A DNA stretch of 64,000 nt from Patagioenas fasciata (GCF_037038585.1 NC_092520.1:10669001-10733000), one strand, 5' to 3'. Shown: positions 52,401 through 61,147, counted from the stretch's first letter. The notes: generated from the sequence alone by a model not told the origin. Made by a program: numbers and translations.

Positions 52401-55400
52401 ATAAATAGGAATGGTCAGTTTGGTGCCAGTCAGACAAAAGGACCATTGCTCAGTGCAAGTGGATATGCTCAAAATTACCTGTGGTTGATGAAGGCTTATG
52501 GGTGGCTTATAATGACTTCTGAATGATTTATAATAGCTTATGAAGCTTTGAGTTCAAAATGGTTCCTGTTTTATGGAAAATATGTTTTTGACTCTGGAGC
52601 GTACAGTGAGATGAAACTAACTGAGAAATGTCCAAGGTGCAATCTATTCAATGTAGTCTTTTCCTCTGAAGTCATATCCAAAGATAGAACCAGAAATGAC
52701 TGCTGAGATCCAGGAAAAGAGTGGAAGGACAATCTTACCTTTATGTAGCCAACTCAAAGTTGGGTGTCCGTTCTTAACTATTTTCTCTAGGCTTTGTACA
52801 TTGGCAGTGAGGAGAAGCATCTTTAAATGACCATTCATCTCATCATAGGTTGGTGTCTAAGAGAGCCACTGCTGAGCAGTTCTCTTCATTTGGCTCTCTG
52901 TAGTGGCTGCTTAGGATTACTGTGACCTGAACACTTAACTTTACAGTGTCTTGAATCCCACAGCAAAGGTTTTCAAGCAAAGCTGAAGTGTCTGCAGCTC
53001 AATAACAATTTTGTTTGGGTTGGTTTGTTTCAGAATGTAGAAAAATATAGCAGCTATCCTGTTTACCACAGTGTCTATGAAACCTATGAAATTGTGGAGA
53101 GGTTTTATGATCCCACTTTCAAGAATCACCTGACAGTAGCTCAGGTACGGGGAGGGCTGGTGTTTGAATTGGCCAACTCCGTTGTGCTTCCTTTCGACTG
53201 TAGAGATTATGCATCAGCTGTGAGCAATTATGCTCATATCATCTATAATCTGTCAAGGAATCATGAAAAGGAACTGGCAACATACAATGTGTCCTTTGGT
53301 ATGTACAGTCTTTCATCACACTTCTCTCTTAATGGTAATAATGGCCTTATCTTAATGTATATCTTACTCATGACCTCGTATTTACCTTGTACTGTGCTGT
53401 ATGAACAGTAAATAAAAGAGCCACACCCTCCAATAATTTGAAATTTGAATATTCTGTCACCAGTATGCCTGTGTAGAGACTATGCCACTGCCAAGTAGAG
53501 CTAATACTTCCAGTTGTGTTCTTTGACCTGTGCATGGATCACCAATGTTGGCCACGAGATAGATACCTTTGTCTTGGTCCCTAAAAAAAAAATCACACTG
53601 CTTTGCAGTGTATGATGTTGGATAATTCTCTGTCCAACACTGATCATAGGACCAGAGGATAATTCAGATTAGAAGCAACCTCAGGAGGTCTCTGGGTCAA
53701 TGTGCCTAAGGCAGGGGGAGCTCTGAGGTCAAACCAGGTTGCTTAGGGTTTTGTCCCATCTGGTCTTGGAAACCTTCAAGGACAGAAACTACAGAACCTC
53801 TCTGGACTGCAGTGCTTGACTGTCCTCAGCGTGAAAAGATTTTCCTTATATCGAGTCAGAACTTTTCTTGTTTTAGTTGATAGGCACAGGATGGCAAGTG
53901 CAGGCATCATGAGAAGTTTGCTGTGGGCCTTGGTTAGGCAGGAATGGCTCATCCCTATGCCACAACAGGGATCTTGTGAAATTTTATTTTGTGTGCTAGG
54001 GATTCACAATATGCCTCTAGGGATTCACAATATGCCTCCTCCCTGAGAAGCCTTTATTTTATTGGCAATGTTATACACTTTTCAGTTTAGGACTTGGCAG
54101 GTAATGAGCAATATCAAAATCCCAGACCTACCTGAACAGCCTGGTTCTGGCAATGCGTGCTTTAGTTGTTGGTATACCTGCACATTCTTCAAGTAAAAAA
54201 TAATAATATTCACAAAAATACTGATTTCTATTGTCTCCAAGGAAAGTTTTCACATAGAATTACATCATTTTTAATGTAGAAATATGAGTTCATCTGATTT
54301 TCCTTCAGTCAGAATTGACACATCATGATCACAGTGAAAGATAAAGCTTTAATTTGAAGAATTTCATTTGTTAAATGATTCCTTTAGAATCTGAAGTTAA
54401 ATGCTTCCTTCCTCCTCCCTCCAGATGCTCTCTTCTCAGCTGTGAAGAATTTTACAGAACTTGCTGCTAGTTTTCATGAGAGACTGCAACAAATTGATAT
54501 CAATAAGTAAGTTTAATTCTTTTGTTTTTTCCAGTCAAATACTCCATGTAGTCCTCTGCACCCAGAGGGCATTGTCTTCACTTGGCGTTTAGTCCCCTAA
54601 ATAACCTTGGTGACAAATGACTGTCAGTCATTTGTTTCATTAGAAGTCCTTATGGACTCTTGTCTTTAAGGATCTGGTTACTCCAGGAAACAAAAGTATA
54701 GAAATTTTAAATTAGCGGACCTAAGAGACACTGCAGAGCCATGTTAGCTTCAAAAAGTGTCCAGACTAATTACTGTCAACTCTTGACAGGTTTTAGCTGA
54801 CAAGCGATGATGACACATGGATGTGACTAAAATGCTAGTTAGCATAAGCAGAGCCAGCTCAGTTGTGTAACTCCCTCTGAGTAGAGACATGTCTTAAGAT
54901 TTTGTCACTGGATTATCATTAAAGAACAAATGTTGATTTGTGGTCTTAGTCTGCCAGTACTCTAGTTGTCATGATACTGGGATCACTTAATGGAAAAAAA
55001 ACAAACCAAACCGAACTGTGCCATGATCGTAGTCGTGGCAAACTTTCTGATGAGCTTTCAAAAAATTCTGTGTACCACCTATGCCAAAAGGCCTAGTTTG
55101 CACTTGACTTAATTCTTAATTTATTCTTTGTAGGCTGTGCCCAGAATGACAAACGAAATTTCCTTTTATATATACATATGTGTATGTTACATTTCTTGGG
55201 ACAAATCTAATTCAGCCATATGCTTACCCTTATGGAAGCCTAAGTGAGAATAAAAGCCATCTTTTTAATGGCAGCGACTCTCAAGATAAAGGAGTTAACG
55301 ATAATTTCTTATGTAAAATTTGACATTTATGACATATGACATGCATGTGACATTTTCAAAATGGTTTCATTGATGGATGGTGTAAATCTAAGCTTTAATT

Positions 55401-57523
55401 CAACCAACCAGTTTCGGTTTCCATTTACACCAATGTAAACTTGGAGCGATTTCATTGACAGTAGTAGGTACTACAGGCTTACTGTGATATAAATTTTACC
55501 ACTTTTTATTGGTGAATGCCTTTGAAGCTCTACCATGGTTTCTTTGGATGTAAACTACCAAGCCAACATATATTCAGTATAATCTTCTCCACAGTTCTTT
55601 TATTTGTTAAACATCAGTAGTAGGCTCAGAGCTTTTCAAAGCACAAAGACACAGATGGTCTCTGCTCTAGGAAATTTACAATCTGCCATCAGAAAAGCAC
55701 AATTCTTGGATGACTCAAAAGATGATTCTAACATCACAAGGTTCCTGTTTCTCAGATGTTGTGGTTTTACATACAAATAAATGTGATTTTATTGAAGTAA
55801 TTTGTGGCTGGCTGGCTTTGTAGAAAATAGGGTCTTTAGAAAACTGTTGTACAAGAGAACGATCTGCCTAAGCATCCTACTGAAAAGGAGATAAAGGAAT
55901 AAGGTGCAACATGAAAGAAAATACCTGGAAGTCTCTATCTTTGACACTGTTCCTTGGCCTTTAAAAGCTGCTTTTAGAGATTTTCAGGTTATGAACCAAA
56001 CTATCTCATGGTACATATTGGCATAATCCTGTTGTGCAGGTTAGCTGACATAACCTGTCTTTTGTGGGCTACACTTTAAATTCAACATCTTTGATCTACT
56101 GTTCTTTGTAAATCCAGAGCTGTGTACATTGGGGCATAGAACGAGAGTGGGCCAAACGCTTTGTAGCTAACATATTCTTGGGTTTTGTTTTGTTTTGTTT
56201 TTAGCCTCCTTGCTGTTAGATCACTAAATGATCAGCTCATGTTTCTAGAAAGAGCTTTCATTGATCCTCTTGGATTACCTGGCAGGCCATTCTACAGGTA
56301 AGAAAGGCTTATTTTTCACTCTCTGCCTGTAGTACCTTATGAGAATCCTTTTAAGATTTACAGGTCTCTAAATGGAATTGCAATGATTTTATTCAATGTG
56401 GTAAAATCAAATTAAACAGGACAAATAAGCTTGAAAAGGCAAAACAAAATTAGAGATGCCTTCAGTGGGATACGCTATATAGAATGAGGAAGAGTCTTGT
56501 TGAAAGCCTATTCAGATCAGTCCGCCCATTTCCATTGATTTCCATGGGCTTTGAAACAGATCTAAAAGTTTGACTCTGGACCCAGTTCAATTAATTTCAG
56601 TCATAAAAGATCTTTAGGAAGCTATTACTATTTGAAAGTGAAATAGGGTATAACTGAAGTACCTAAAGTTTGATCAATTATAGAAAAATAGTCATGCCAG
56701 CAAATACAGTCTAGGCAGTAGCGCTTCAGCAACAGTGAATTCAGTAGTACTCTCATCCAGTTCAAGAAGTAAATCCTGTTTGAGAGGCAGCATAGCCAAG
56801 TCTAGCTTTTTGGTCCTTCTGCCAGTCTGCATAATTCAGAACAGTAATCTTTTTGCTGAAAAGTTCCAATAAAAAGTAACTGCAGAAAAAGAACTTAAGC
56901 TCTATAATCCTTGTACCTCTCATAACTTATTAAAGTTTTGTTGATAACAGTCTCTGTTAAAGCATTACATTTCCTACCTCAAAGCATGCCTATATCTGTT
57001 GGAGATTGTATATACCTGTGAGAAAAGCAACTGGCTTTTTTTTTTTTTTTATCTTTCCATTTCATGTGAAACGAGGGAAATGAAAATACCTCAGTCAATT
57101 TTATCTGAAGTCTTCTTAAGTATGAAGTTCTGGAATTTCCATGGAATAATGTAGCTTATTTTTTTACTTCATAGATGATAGGTATTGTTATTGCAATAAT
57201 CATATTTATTTACATCTTCAGTGTCAAGAATTTAACAGATGACAAAGAAAGAGTTTAGTTTTATTCAGAAAATAGTATGTTTTATTTTCCTAATGCAGAA
57301 TATTGTTATTTTTTTCCCTCAACTTCCCTACAGGCATGTTATCTTTGCTCCAAGCAGCCATAACAAGTATGCAGGAGAATCATTCCCAGGGATCTATGAT
57401 GCCATGTTCGACATTAAAAACAAAGCTGATCAACATGAAGCCTGGGAAGAAGTTAAGAGGCAGATTTCCATTGCAGCCTTCACTGTACAGGCAGCAGCAG
57501 AAACACTGAAAGAAGTAGCATGA
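28118..57523 (+). CDS. FOLH1: Glutamate carboxypeptidase II (folate hydrolase 1 / PSMA), complete, 19 coding exons
   Basis: This is the full coding span of a type II membrane zinc peptidase of family M28B. Known family role: it cleaves C-terminal glutamate from N-acetylaspartylglutamate and from folylpoly-gamma-glutamates at the cell surface, as a homodimer. Joining the 19 exons listed separately gives 2256 nt (751 residues plus TGA) with all GT-AG introns and consistent phases; the human protein is 750 residues. Visible parts: short cytoplasmic tail, membrane segment at about residues 21-42, protease domain split around an apical (PA) domain at about 117-352, and a C-terminal helical domain from about 592. 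Zinc ligands are H378, D388, E426, D454 and H554, with catalytic E425, each one higher than in human. The arginine patch R464, R535, R537 and substrate-sensing R211, N258, K700, Y701 are kept. FOLH1 rather than NAALAD2 is indicated by the MW N-terminus, the [20 protein letters not shown] and LPFDCRDYA motifs, and W542 of the entrance lid. No frameshift or stop is seen. Confidence 0.95.
28236..29556 (+). other. FOLH1: FOLH1 intron 1
   Basis: GT-AG intron of 1,321 nt. The first 200 bases remain in the CpG island; the rest is ordinary AT-richer DNA with no repeat recognised. Confidence 0.85.
29557..29665 (+). CDS. FOLH1: FOLH1 coding exon 2 (residues 40-76)
   Basis: The acceptor is ACAG before GC TGG TTT, which completes G40 and gives the GWF that closes the membrane segment. 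The exon then encodes the juxtamembrane stalk and the conserved [10 protein letters not shown] helix. The donor is TA/GTAAGC, phase 2. Too short for routine open-frame detection; found by homology and phase. Confidence 0.93.
29666..32457 (+). other. FOLH1: FOLH1 intron 2
   Basis: GT-AG intron of 2,792 nt. It holds a T/G simple-sequence run at about 30610-30660 and a perfect CRE-centred palindrome at 31745-31760. No mobile element recognised. Confidence 0.85.
31745..31760. promoter_or_regulatory. Perfect 16-bp palindrome containing a CRE (TGACGTCA)
   Basis: ATGATGACGTCATCAT reads identically on both strands and contains the consensus CREB/ATF site at 31749-31756. It lies in FOLH1 intron 2. 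Binding is only inferred from the motif. Confidence 0.45.
32458..32644 (+). CDS. FOLH1: FOLH1 coding exon 3 (residues 76-138)
   Basis: The acceptor is TCTCTAG. The exon completes Y76 and encodes [11 protein letters not shown], the start of the peptidase domain, then [20 protein letters not shown] and the entry into the apical domain. It is 187 nt long and ends at GAG/GTACAG in phase 0. It carries an N-glycosylation sequon at N77. Confidence 0.95.
32645..33426 (+). other. FOLH1: FOLH1 intron 3
   Basis: GT-AG intron of 782 nt without recognisable repeat. The human counterpart is reported to carry a prostate enhancer with direct repeats; I see no comparable tandem repeat here. Confidence 0.8.
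33427..33528 (+). CDS. FOLH1: FOLH1 coding exon 4 (residues 139-172)
   Basis: Acceptor ACTAG, donor GAG/GTAACA, 102 nt, phase 0 at both ends. It encodes [15 protein letters not shown] and [13 protein letters not shown]. The FNTS sequon at N141 is shared with human FOLH1; NAALAD2 has a different sequence here. Confidence 0.94.
34295..34365 (-). mobile_element. Short degraded CR1 tail fragment
   Basis: ACATAGAATAATGTAGGTTA followed by GGGCCCTCTGGAGGTCATCT and GGTCCAATC matches the reverse-strand CR1 3' end. In intron 4. Confidence 0.65.
37520..37765 (+). mobile_element. CR1 LINE 3' end in FOLH1 intron 4
   Basis: Contains GTGCCAGGGGAGGTTTAGG, GGACACTGGAACAGGCTCCC, GGGGTTGTCCTGTGCAGGGA and the tail TTCTATGGTTCTGTGAT. 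Sense orientation relative to the gene. A different subfamily from the promoter-flanking pair. Confidence 0.9.
38120..38245 (+). CDS. FOLH1: FOLH1 coding exon 5 (residues 173-214)
   Basis: Acceptor ATTAG, donor AAG/GTAATG, 126 nt, phase 0 at both ends. It encodes [29 protein letters not shown] and FRGNK in the apical (PA) domain. R211 matches the substrate-contacting R210 of human. N196 keeps its sequon (NCS). Confidence 0.95.
38246..40164 (+). other. FOLH1: FOLH1 intron 5
   Basis: GT-AG intron of 1,919 nt. No repeat or other feature recognised. Confidence 0.8.
40165..40351 (+). CDS. FOLH1: FOLH1 coding exon 6 (residues 215-277)
   Basis: Acceptor TTTGCAG, donor AAAG/GTGAGT, 187 nt, phase 0 in and phase 1 out. 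It encodes [40 protein letters not shown] and [11 protein letters not shown]258 of the QRGNVL motif is the human N257 substrate contact. Residue 236 is Cys where human FOLH1 and NAALAD2 have Phe. Confidence 0.95.
40352..42000 (+). other. FOLH1: FOLH1 intron 6
   Basis: GT-AG intron of 1,649 nt containing a reverse-strand CR1 fragment (40745-40950) and A-rich runs near 41470 and 41739. Confidence 0.8.
40745..40950 (-). mobile_element. CR1 3' fragment in FOLH1 intron 6
   Basis: TAGAATCATAGAACAG then TTTGGGTTGGAAAGGACC, CGTCTAGCCCAACCCACC, CTGTCCAACCTGACCTTG and TTTCATCACCCTCATAAT. Antisense to the gene. Confidence 0.85.
42001..42094 (+). CDS. FOLH1: FOLH1 coding exon 7 (residues 277-308)
   Basis: Acceptor CTTTCAG, donor CG/GTGAGT, 94 nt. 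It encodes [15 protein letters not shown] and [16 protein letters not shown] at the end of the apical domain. The DAExLLR ending resembles NAALAD2 more than human FOLH1, probably an ancestral state. Confidence 0.93.
42095..44113 (+). other. FOLH1: FOLH1 intron 7
   Basis: GT-AG intron of 2,019 nt. No repeat family recognised. Confidence 0.8.
44114..44212 (+). CDS. FOLH1: FOLH1 coding exon 8 (residues 308-341)
   Basis: Acceptor TTATAG, donor AG/GTCAGT, 99 nt. It encodes [25 protein letters not shown] and the stretch leading back into the protease domain. A sequon at N325 (NVS) is present that human FOLH1 lacks, while the human N336 sequon is absent. Confidence 0.93.
44213..45728 (+). other. 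FOLH1: FOLH1 intron 8
   Basis: GT-AG intron of 1,516 nt. One third of it is an antisense solo LTR (44890-45407). Confidence 0.85.
44890..45407 (-). mobile_element. Solo LTR of an avian endogenous retrovirus in FOLH1 intron 8
   Basis: On the + strand it opens TGTCATGGTTCAGTCCCC and ends GCTGAAACCAGGACA, so its sense strand is minus and starts TGTCCTGG. In sense it has a TATAAA (reverse of TTTATATGCTG near 45162) and an ATTAAA signal (reverse of TTTAATAGGAC near 45009). No gag, pol or env remains. I could not find a clear target-site duplication. Confidence 0.87.
45729..45814 (+). CDS. FOLH1: FOLH1 coding exon 9 (residues 341-370)
   Basis: Acceptor ACACTAG, donor CCAG/GTAAGG, 86 nt. It encodes [20 protein letters not shown] and TIRGTVEP, matching the FOLH1 form HIHSxNE rather than the NAALAD2 form. 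Confidence 0.94.
45815..48202 (+). other. FOLH1: FOLH1 introns 9 and 10 (either side of exon 10)
   Basis: Intron 9 is 989 nt and intron 10 is 1,279 nt. Neither holds a recognised repeat. Confidence 0.75.
46804..46923 (+). CDS. FOLH1: FOLH1 coding exon 10 (residues 370-410), zinc ligands H378 and D388
   Basis: Acceptor ATCCAG, donor AAAG/GTAATG, 120 nt. It encodes [19 protein letters not shown] followed by [17 protein letters not shown]378 and the bridging D388 are the first two zinc ligands of the M28 active site. Confidence 0.96.
48203..48285 (+). CDS. FOLH1: FOLH1 coding exon 11 (residues 410-437), catalytic E425 and ligand E426
   Basis: Acceptor ATTGCAG, donor GAG/GTAAAC, 83 nt. It encodes [20 protein letters not shown] and LGSTEWAE. 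E425 is the general base and E426 a zinc ligand by family homology. Confidence 0.96.
48391..48416. repeat. (AC)n microsatellite in intron 11
   Basis: Uninterrupted AC dinucleotides after a pyrimidine-rich tract, inside the 281-nt intron between exons 11 and 12. Confidence 0.95.
48567..48630 (+). CDS. FOLH1: FOLH1 coding exon 12 (residues 438-459), zinc ligand D454
   Basis: Acceptor TCATAG, donor GAAG/GTACAT, 64 nt. It encodes [21 protein letters not shown]454 is the third acidic zinc ligand. The preceding intron is the shortest in the gene at 281 nt. Confidence 0.95.
49140..49207 (+). CDS. FOLH1: FOLH1 coding exon 13 (residues 459-481)
   Basis: Acceptor TTTCAG, donor GAG/GTAATA, 68 nt. It encodes [20 protein letters not shown] then TKE. 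R464 belongs to the arginine patch that favours acidic P1 side chains. N460 keeps its sequon. The human N476 sequon is replaced by YSL. Confidence 0.94.
49208..51236 (+). other. FOLH1: FOLH1 intron 13
   Basis: GT-AG intron of 2,029 nt. It contains a T/G simple-sequence block at about 49829-49882 and AT-rich DNA. No mobile element recognised. Confidence 0.8.
49829..49882. repeat. T/G-rich simple sequence
   Basis: Interrupted runs of TTTG and GGGGTTTTTTTT in intron 13. Confidence 0.8.
51237..51328 (+). CDS. FOLH1: FOLH1 coding exon 14 (residues 482-512)
   Basis: Acceptor TTCTAG, donor CCCAG/GTCAGT, 92 nt. It encodes [17 protein letters not shown] and [18 protein letters not shown] is the NAALAD2-like form; EGFEGK is FOLH1-like. 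R512 matches the arene-site R511 of human. Confidence 0.93.
51329..53033 (+). other. FOLH1: FOLH1 introns 14 and 15 (either side of exon 15)
   Basis: Introns of 815 and 799 nt. No repeat recognised. Confidence 0.75.
52144..52234 (+). CDS. FOLH1: FOLH1 coding exon 15 (residues 512-542)
   Basis: Acceptor TTAAAAG, donor TGG/GTAAGT, 91 nt. It encodes [20 protein letters not shown] then [11 protein letters not shown]535 and R537 complete the arginine patch and W542 is the entrance-lid tryptophan typical of FOLH1. Confidence 0.95.
53034..53298 (+). CDS. FOLH1: FOLH1 coding exon 16 (residues 543-631), zinc ligand H554
   Basis: Acceptor TTTCAG, donor TTTG/GTATGT, 265 nt, the longest coding exon. 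It encodes [20 protein letters not shown] with zinc ligand H554 and neighbouring Y553, then [28 protein letters not shown] and the start of the helical domain. Sequons at N614 (NLS) and N627 (NVS) are not in human FOLH1. Confidence 0.95.
53645..53900 (-). mobile_element. Old CR1 3' fragment in intron 16
   Basis: Diverged blocks CAACCTCAGGAGGTCTCTGG, CCAGGTTGCTTAGGG, CATCTGGTCTTGGAAACC and GAAAAGATTTTCCTTATATC follow the order of a reverse-strand CR1 3' end. Antisense to the gene. Confidence 0.7.
53997..54038. repeat. Tandem duplication, 2 x 21 bp
   Basis: TAGGGATTCACAATATGCCT plus C occurs twice without interruption. Confidence 0.95.
54425..54506 (+). CDS. FOLH1: FOLH1 coding exon 17 (residues 631-658)
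   Basis: Acceptor CTCCAG, donor AA/GTAAGT, 82 nt. It encodes [20 protein letters not shown] and LQQIDIN in the C-terminal helical domain used for dimer formation. N639 keeps its sequon; the equivalent human N638 glycan is important for activity. Confidence 0.93.
54507..57333 (+). other. FOLH1: FOLH1 introns 17 and 18 (either side of exon 18)
   Basis: Introns of 1,698 and 1,036 nt. No repeat family recognised apart from T-rich runs, for example near 57035. Confidence 0.75.
56205..56297 (+). CDS. FOLH1: FOLH1 coding exon 18 (residues 658-689)
   Basis: Acceptor TTTTTAG, donor ACAG/GTAAGA, 93 nt. It encodes [20 protein letters not shown] then [11 protein letters not shown], a strongly conserved segment of the helical domain. 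Confidence 0.94.
57334..57523 (+). CDS. FOLH1: FOLH1 coding exon 19 (residues 689-751 and stop)
   Basis: Acceptor CCTACAG. It encodes [52 protein letters not shown] and the final LKEVA before TGA at 57521-57523. K700 and Y701 form the glutamate-sensing loop. Confidence 0.96.
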
Positions 57524-58126
57524 ATATCAACAATGTAATCATCAATGAAGACTACATATGACAGTTTGCAGAAGCCTTTAAAAATGGAGCTTTTAAGAAC
57601 ACCGGATGGATTATGACAAAGAACATAACATCAAAAATCTTGTTCTTTGCAAATAGTATACCCAAGTGGAATGCATTTAGCAATGCTAACAAGGCAGTGA
57701 ACTACATTCAGAGAGCTCAGGCTTTAGATAACTTCTGAATTGAGAGTGAAAAATTTTCACGTTTTCTCTCACCTTCATCTTTTAAGAAACGCTAACCACT
57801 GTATTTATTTTCAGAGCTTTGATTTTGCCAGTTTAATTATCATAGCAGTCTTCATAGCGCATCAGGAAACCAGAAGTCGTTTCACATTCCTATCAGTACC
57901 TAATATTGTTGCTGACTTTTTATTATTCGCCTTGGAATTGCATAATTAACTCCAAGATAGCCCTTTCAGCTCTTGTTTTAAACAAAAATTCATGTATCAA
58001 AATGAGAAAATTGTCACATACCATATGAGAGATGTATAATGACCATTAAAAGTTTTGGGCAGCCAGCCCAGAGTACACATCCATGACATTTTCTGCTTCA
58101 TATGCTGAGTCTTGCAGTTTTTTGCA
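57524..58126 (+). other. FOLH1: Probable FOLH1 3' UTR
   Basis: AT-rich non-coding sequence between the stop codon and the first AATAAA. No repeat was recognised. The extent is inferred only from the hexamer. Confidence 0.35.
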
Positions 58127-58132
58127 AATAAA
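58127..58132 (+). terminator. FOLH1: Candidate polyadenylation signal AATAAA for FOLH1
   Basis: The canonical hexamer lies 604 bases after the stop codon. Another AATAAA occurs near 59055. Which site is used cannot be decided from sequence. Confidence 0.35.
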
Positions 58133-59480
58133 ATTAAGCAGGAAGCTCTGTAGTCACCCAAGTGAAAACAAAGCAATACAACTGCTTTCATCCAATATCT
58201 ACCCTGCCATGCCTTGACTTTATCAAGGTATTTTTAATATGAAGACAGCTGAAAGCAAAGAAAATTCATCATGTCCTCAGTTTGAAAGGCTACAAAGTTA
58301 TTACCATCTTTGTAGCATCTGCTTTTGGTGTTCAGCTTCATCTTGTGACAGACTGCTCAAAAGACTACAGTGAGACAACTGAGATCAGATAGAGAAGACT
58401 CAGAAAATCAAATCACTTCTGGTGATACTCTGCCACTAGAAGATTAATAACCTCTTGCACAGCAAATATTTTGTGTAATTTGATCTGCCATTTCTGCTGA
58501 GGCTTCCACCATGTCTTAGAAGACTGTCCCAGGATCTGATAGATTTCAGTGTCATGATAGATATTTTTCTTTTTGTAAGACCTCTTTATTCATAAATATT
58601 TCCACTCTTCACATTAAAGCCCTTTTTAGAAAGTTAGTATACTTAAGTCATTATTTTACTTACCTGCAGCCTTCAGTTCTTCAAAGATTGTTCCAGGTAG
58701 AAGTGACCGGTGTCATTACTGGACAGCAAAGGGCAGAGGCTGTGTAGCTAATTACTGAAGCTACATGATTTGTAGTCAGCTGTCCAAGCCATATGTCAAA
58801 ATATATGCATTGGTGCATGTGCAACTGTCCATTTTCCTATATGTGTCACTAGGGTTATGAGTCCTAAACAAAAAGCAAAAAAATAGAGAATAGTTATGTA
58901 TGCAGTGAGAAATGTCATTTCACATGACTCATCTACTAGGAGGATACAAAGAAGCAAGGGTCACATTTGGCATTTGTAAACAAAATCGCACCAACTGACA
59001 TGTGCCTGAGAATGAGGACATCGAGTTCCTACCAGACAAGTGGGGAACAATGCTTAAATAAATAATACTCATTAAAAGTACTGTCTGTTAATATATTCTT
59101 GCGAACTTTGTAGCTGCATTGAGAAACATTTCCAGTCCATTGATTCTTAGAGCTCAAAACAACTGAAACAGCCATATAAACAAGGAGGTAGATGCTATGA
59201 AGCAGTCTACTAAGGTGAGGCAGACATTGAGAAGCCAGATAAAGGAATAACTACTTTTAAAGCATCTGAGTTTCTGTTAGAACTGTCAGGGTATCTCAGG
59301 GACATAGCTATTAGCTAACAAGCCCTGAGTGTGAAATCCTTTCCTATACAATAAGCCAAGATAAGGTTTGTGTGCTAATTCCCCCTCAGCAATGCAGATC
59401 TTCAAGTGACATTGAAAAGAGTCTTTTTTTTCCTAGACTTCTATAGTGAGTGGAAATTCACTCTTAGCACTGCCAAGTGC
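58133..59480. other. Intergenic DNA after FOLH1
   Basis: AT-rich sequence with no supported gene. A second AATAAA lies near 59055. Confidence 0.5.
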
Positions 59481-60094
59481 TGTTGGCCAGATTAGCTGTT
59501 TTGGCTTTCAAGCTTTGATATTATTCTGTAGTAATTGGCCATATATATATATAATAGAAATAGAATATAAAATGAAAGATACTCCAGGCAATTCCTCATT
59601 AACTCCATCCACACCAAGCAGCTAGTCCCAGGAAACAGCACCTGGTCCCGAACAGCCGATTCCGAAGAGAGAAAAGAGGCAGGCCCAGAGGCTTCTGCAG
59701 AACAGCAGAGAGCCAAACTAAACACTCTGAATAAAACTCCCCCGACTCTGACAGAAAGAGTGAAAAAGAACGCATGCAAGAGAGAGACCAGAAGATCCTG
59801 ACTCTCCTTAAATCTGAAGCATGACACTAATTGGATGGAATACTCTTATTGATCAGTCTGGATGTCAGTCAAGCTCTGCTCCATCCATGCTCTCATTCCT
59901 TGATGCCTCCCACCTGTGGGCAGAGTGCTCAGAGTGTCCTTGGCTCTCAGGACAGACCAATTAAAAACATTAACTCTGTTCTGGAGTGTTATCTCTTGTT
60001 CTCAAACCAAGTCCGAATAATGACCATGCTGGCTATGAAAAAGAAATGTTTCTAACTGCATGAAGAAAATTAACTCATTTTCAGCCAGACCACA
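59481..60094 (-). mobile_element. Probable ERVL-type LTR between FOLH1 and NAALAD2
   Basis: Read on the minus strand it starts TGTGGTCTGGCTGAAAATGA and continues GTTAATTTTCTTCATGCAG, a motif like other avian LTR starts (GAGTTAATTTTCTTC). The far end is TGTTGG or TGTTTTGG on the + strand (59481 or 59497), giving TG...CA termini. Length is about 600 bp with no coding remains. Boundaries and family are uncertain. Confidence 0.55.
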
Positions 60095-60156
60095 ACTAAT
60101 CACCCAGTTCTTTGTGTAACTGCAGATTTTTTCAGCAAGAGATGGCCAGTAGCAGA

Positions 60157-60500
60157 GTTGTCATAGGATTGGAAGAGAACTCAGGGGGTCTCTAGTCCAA
60201 ACTCCTGCTCAGAACAAGGTGAGCTCCAGGGTCAGACCAGGTTGTACACAGTTTTATCCAATCTGGTCTTGAAAATGTCTAAGGGTGGAGACCACATAAC
60301 CTCTCTGTGCAACATATTCTAGTGCTTCACTGCCCTCATGATGGAAAAGCCTTTTCTTATATCCAGATAGAACCTCTTGTTGTTTTAGTTTTTGGCTGTT
60401 GTTTCTCGTCCTCCTTTCACACGTCATTGAAGAGGCTGGCTCTGTCTTCTTGAGAAAATTCTTGCATATACTGGAAGACACAGTTTGGTTTGTGTTCAAT
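60157..60500 (-). mobile_element. Old CR1 3' fragment
   Basis: Blocks GGATTGGAAGAGAACTCAGG, CTCTAGTCCAAACTCCTGC, CAATCTGGTCTTGAAAATGT, CTTCACTGCCCTCATGATGG and CTTATATCCAGATAGAACC follow reverse-strand CR1 order with heavy divergence. Confidence 0.75.
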
Positions 60501-61147
60501 GTGCAGTCCTGTACTCTCTCTGCCTCACTGGGTGTATTCCTCATGTAGAAGAAAGGGTCAAATTTTGCCAGCTGAACTTGTCAGCTGCCAGCAACGTACA
60601 CTTTATTTTAGCTGGAATCTTATAATGGACTCCTGAAGTTCAAGACAGCAGAGATTCTAATTCAAAGAATCAAAATCTACTGCCCTTTTAATCTGGTAGT
60701 CAGATAGACTGCAGAGGCTGTGGGAGAGTTCTGGAGGATTCTGTAACTGACAGGGTGAGAAGTAAACTTCTGATTTGAAATTGCAGTTGAGCATTCCCCT
60801 GTTGCCATTTTTCCTGCAAGAGCTGCCTTTCCCACAAACCAGGGCCCTTGCAGCTCTCGAGCCATCAGTTCAACCTTTAGTCAAACAGTAGGACAAGCAG
60901 CACAACAGTAGCATCATTCTTGCTGCTGATATTAATCATTGGGGTCCAGTTGCTGAGCAGCTACAACCTACAGTTTACAAGCCCTGGCATTCATTCGGTG
61001 TGTTATATCTTTTTCTGCAGTGTGTCTGGTTTTGCTAATTGGCTGCCTATCATAATTATGCATTCGGTACACAAATACATGCTAGTTTTCCATTTGGTGT
61101 GTGTATCCTTGTCATGTTTGGAGCTTTTATTGTTTACCAGGTATTTT

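Larger units (their letters stand above)
53299..54424 (+). other. FOLH1: FOLH1 intron 16
   Basis: GT-AG intron of 1,126 nt holding an old CR1 fragment (about 53645-53900) and a 21-bp tandem duplication. Confidence 0.8.
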
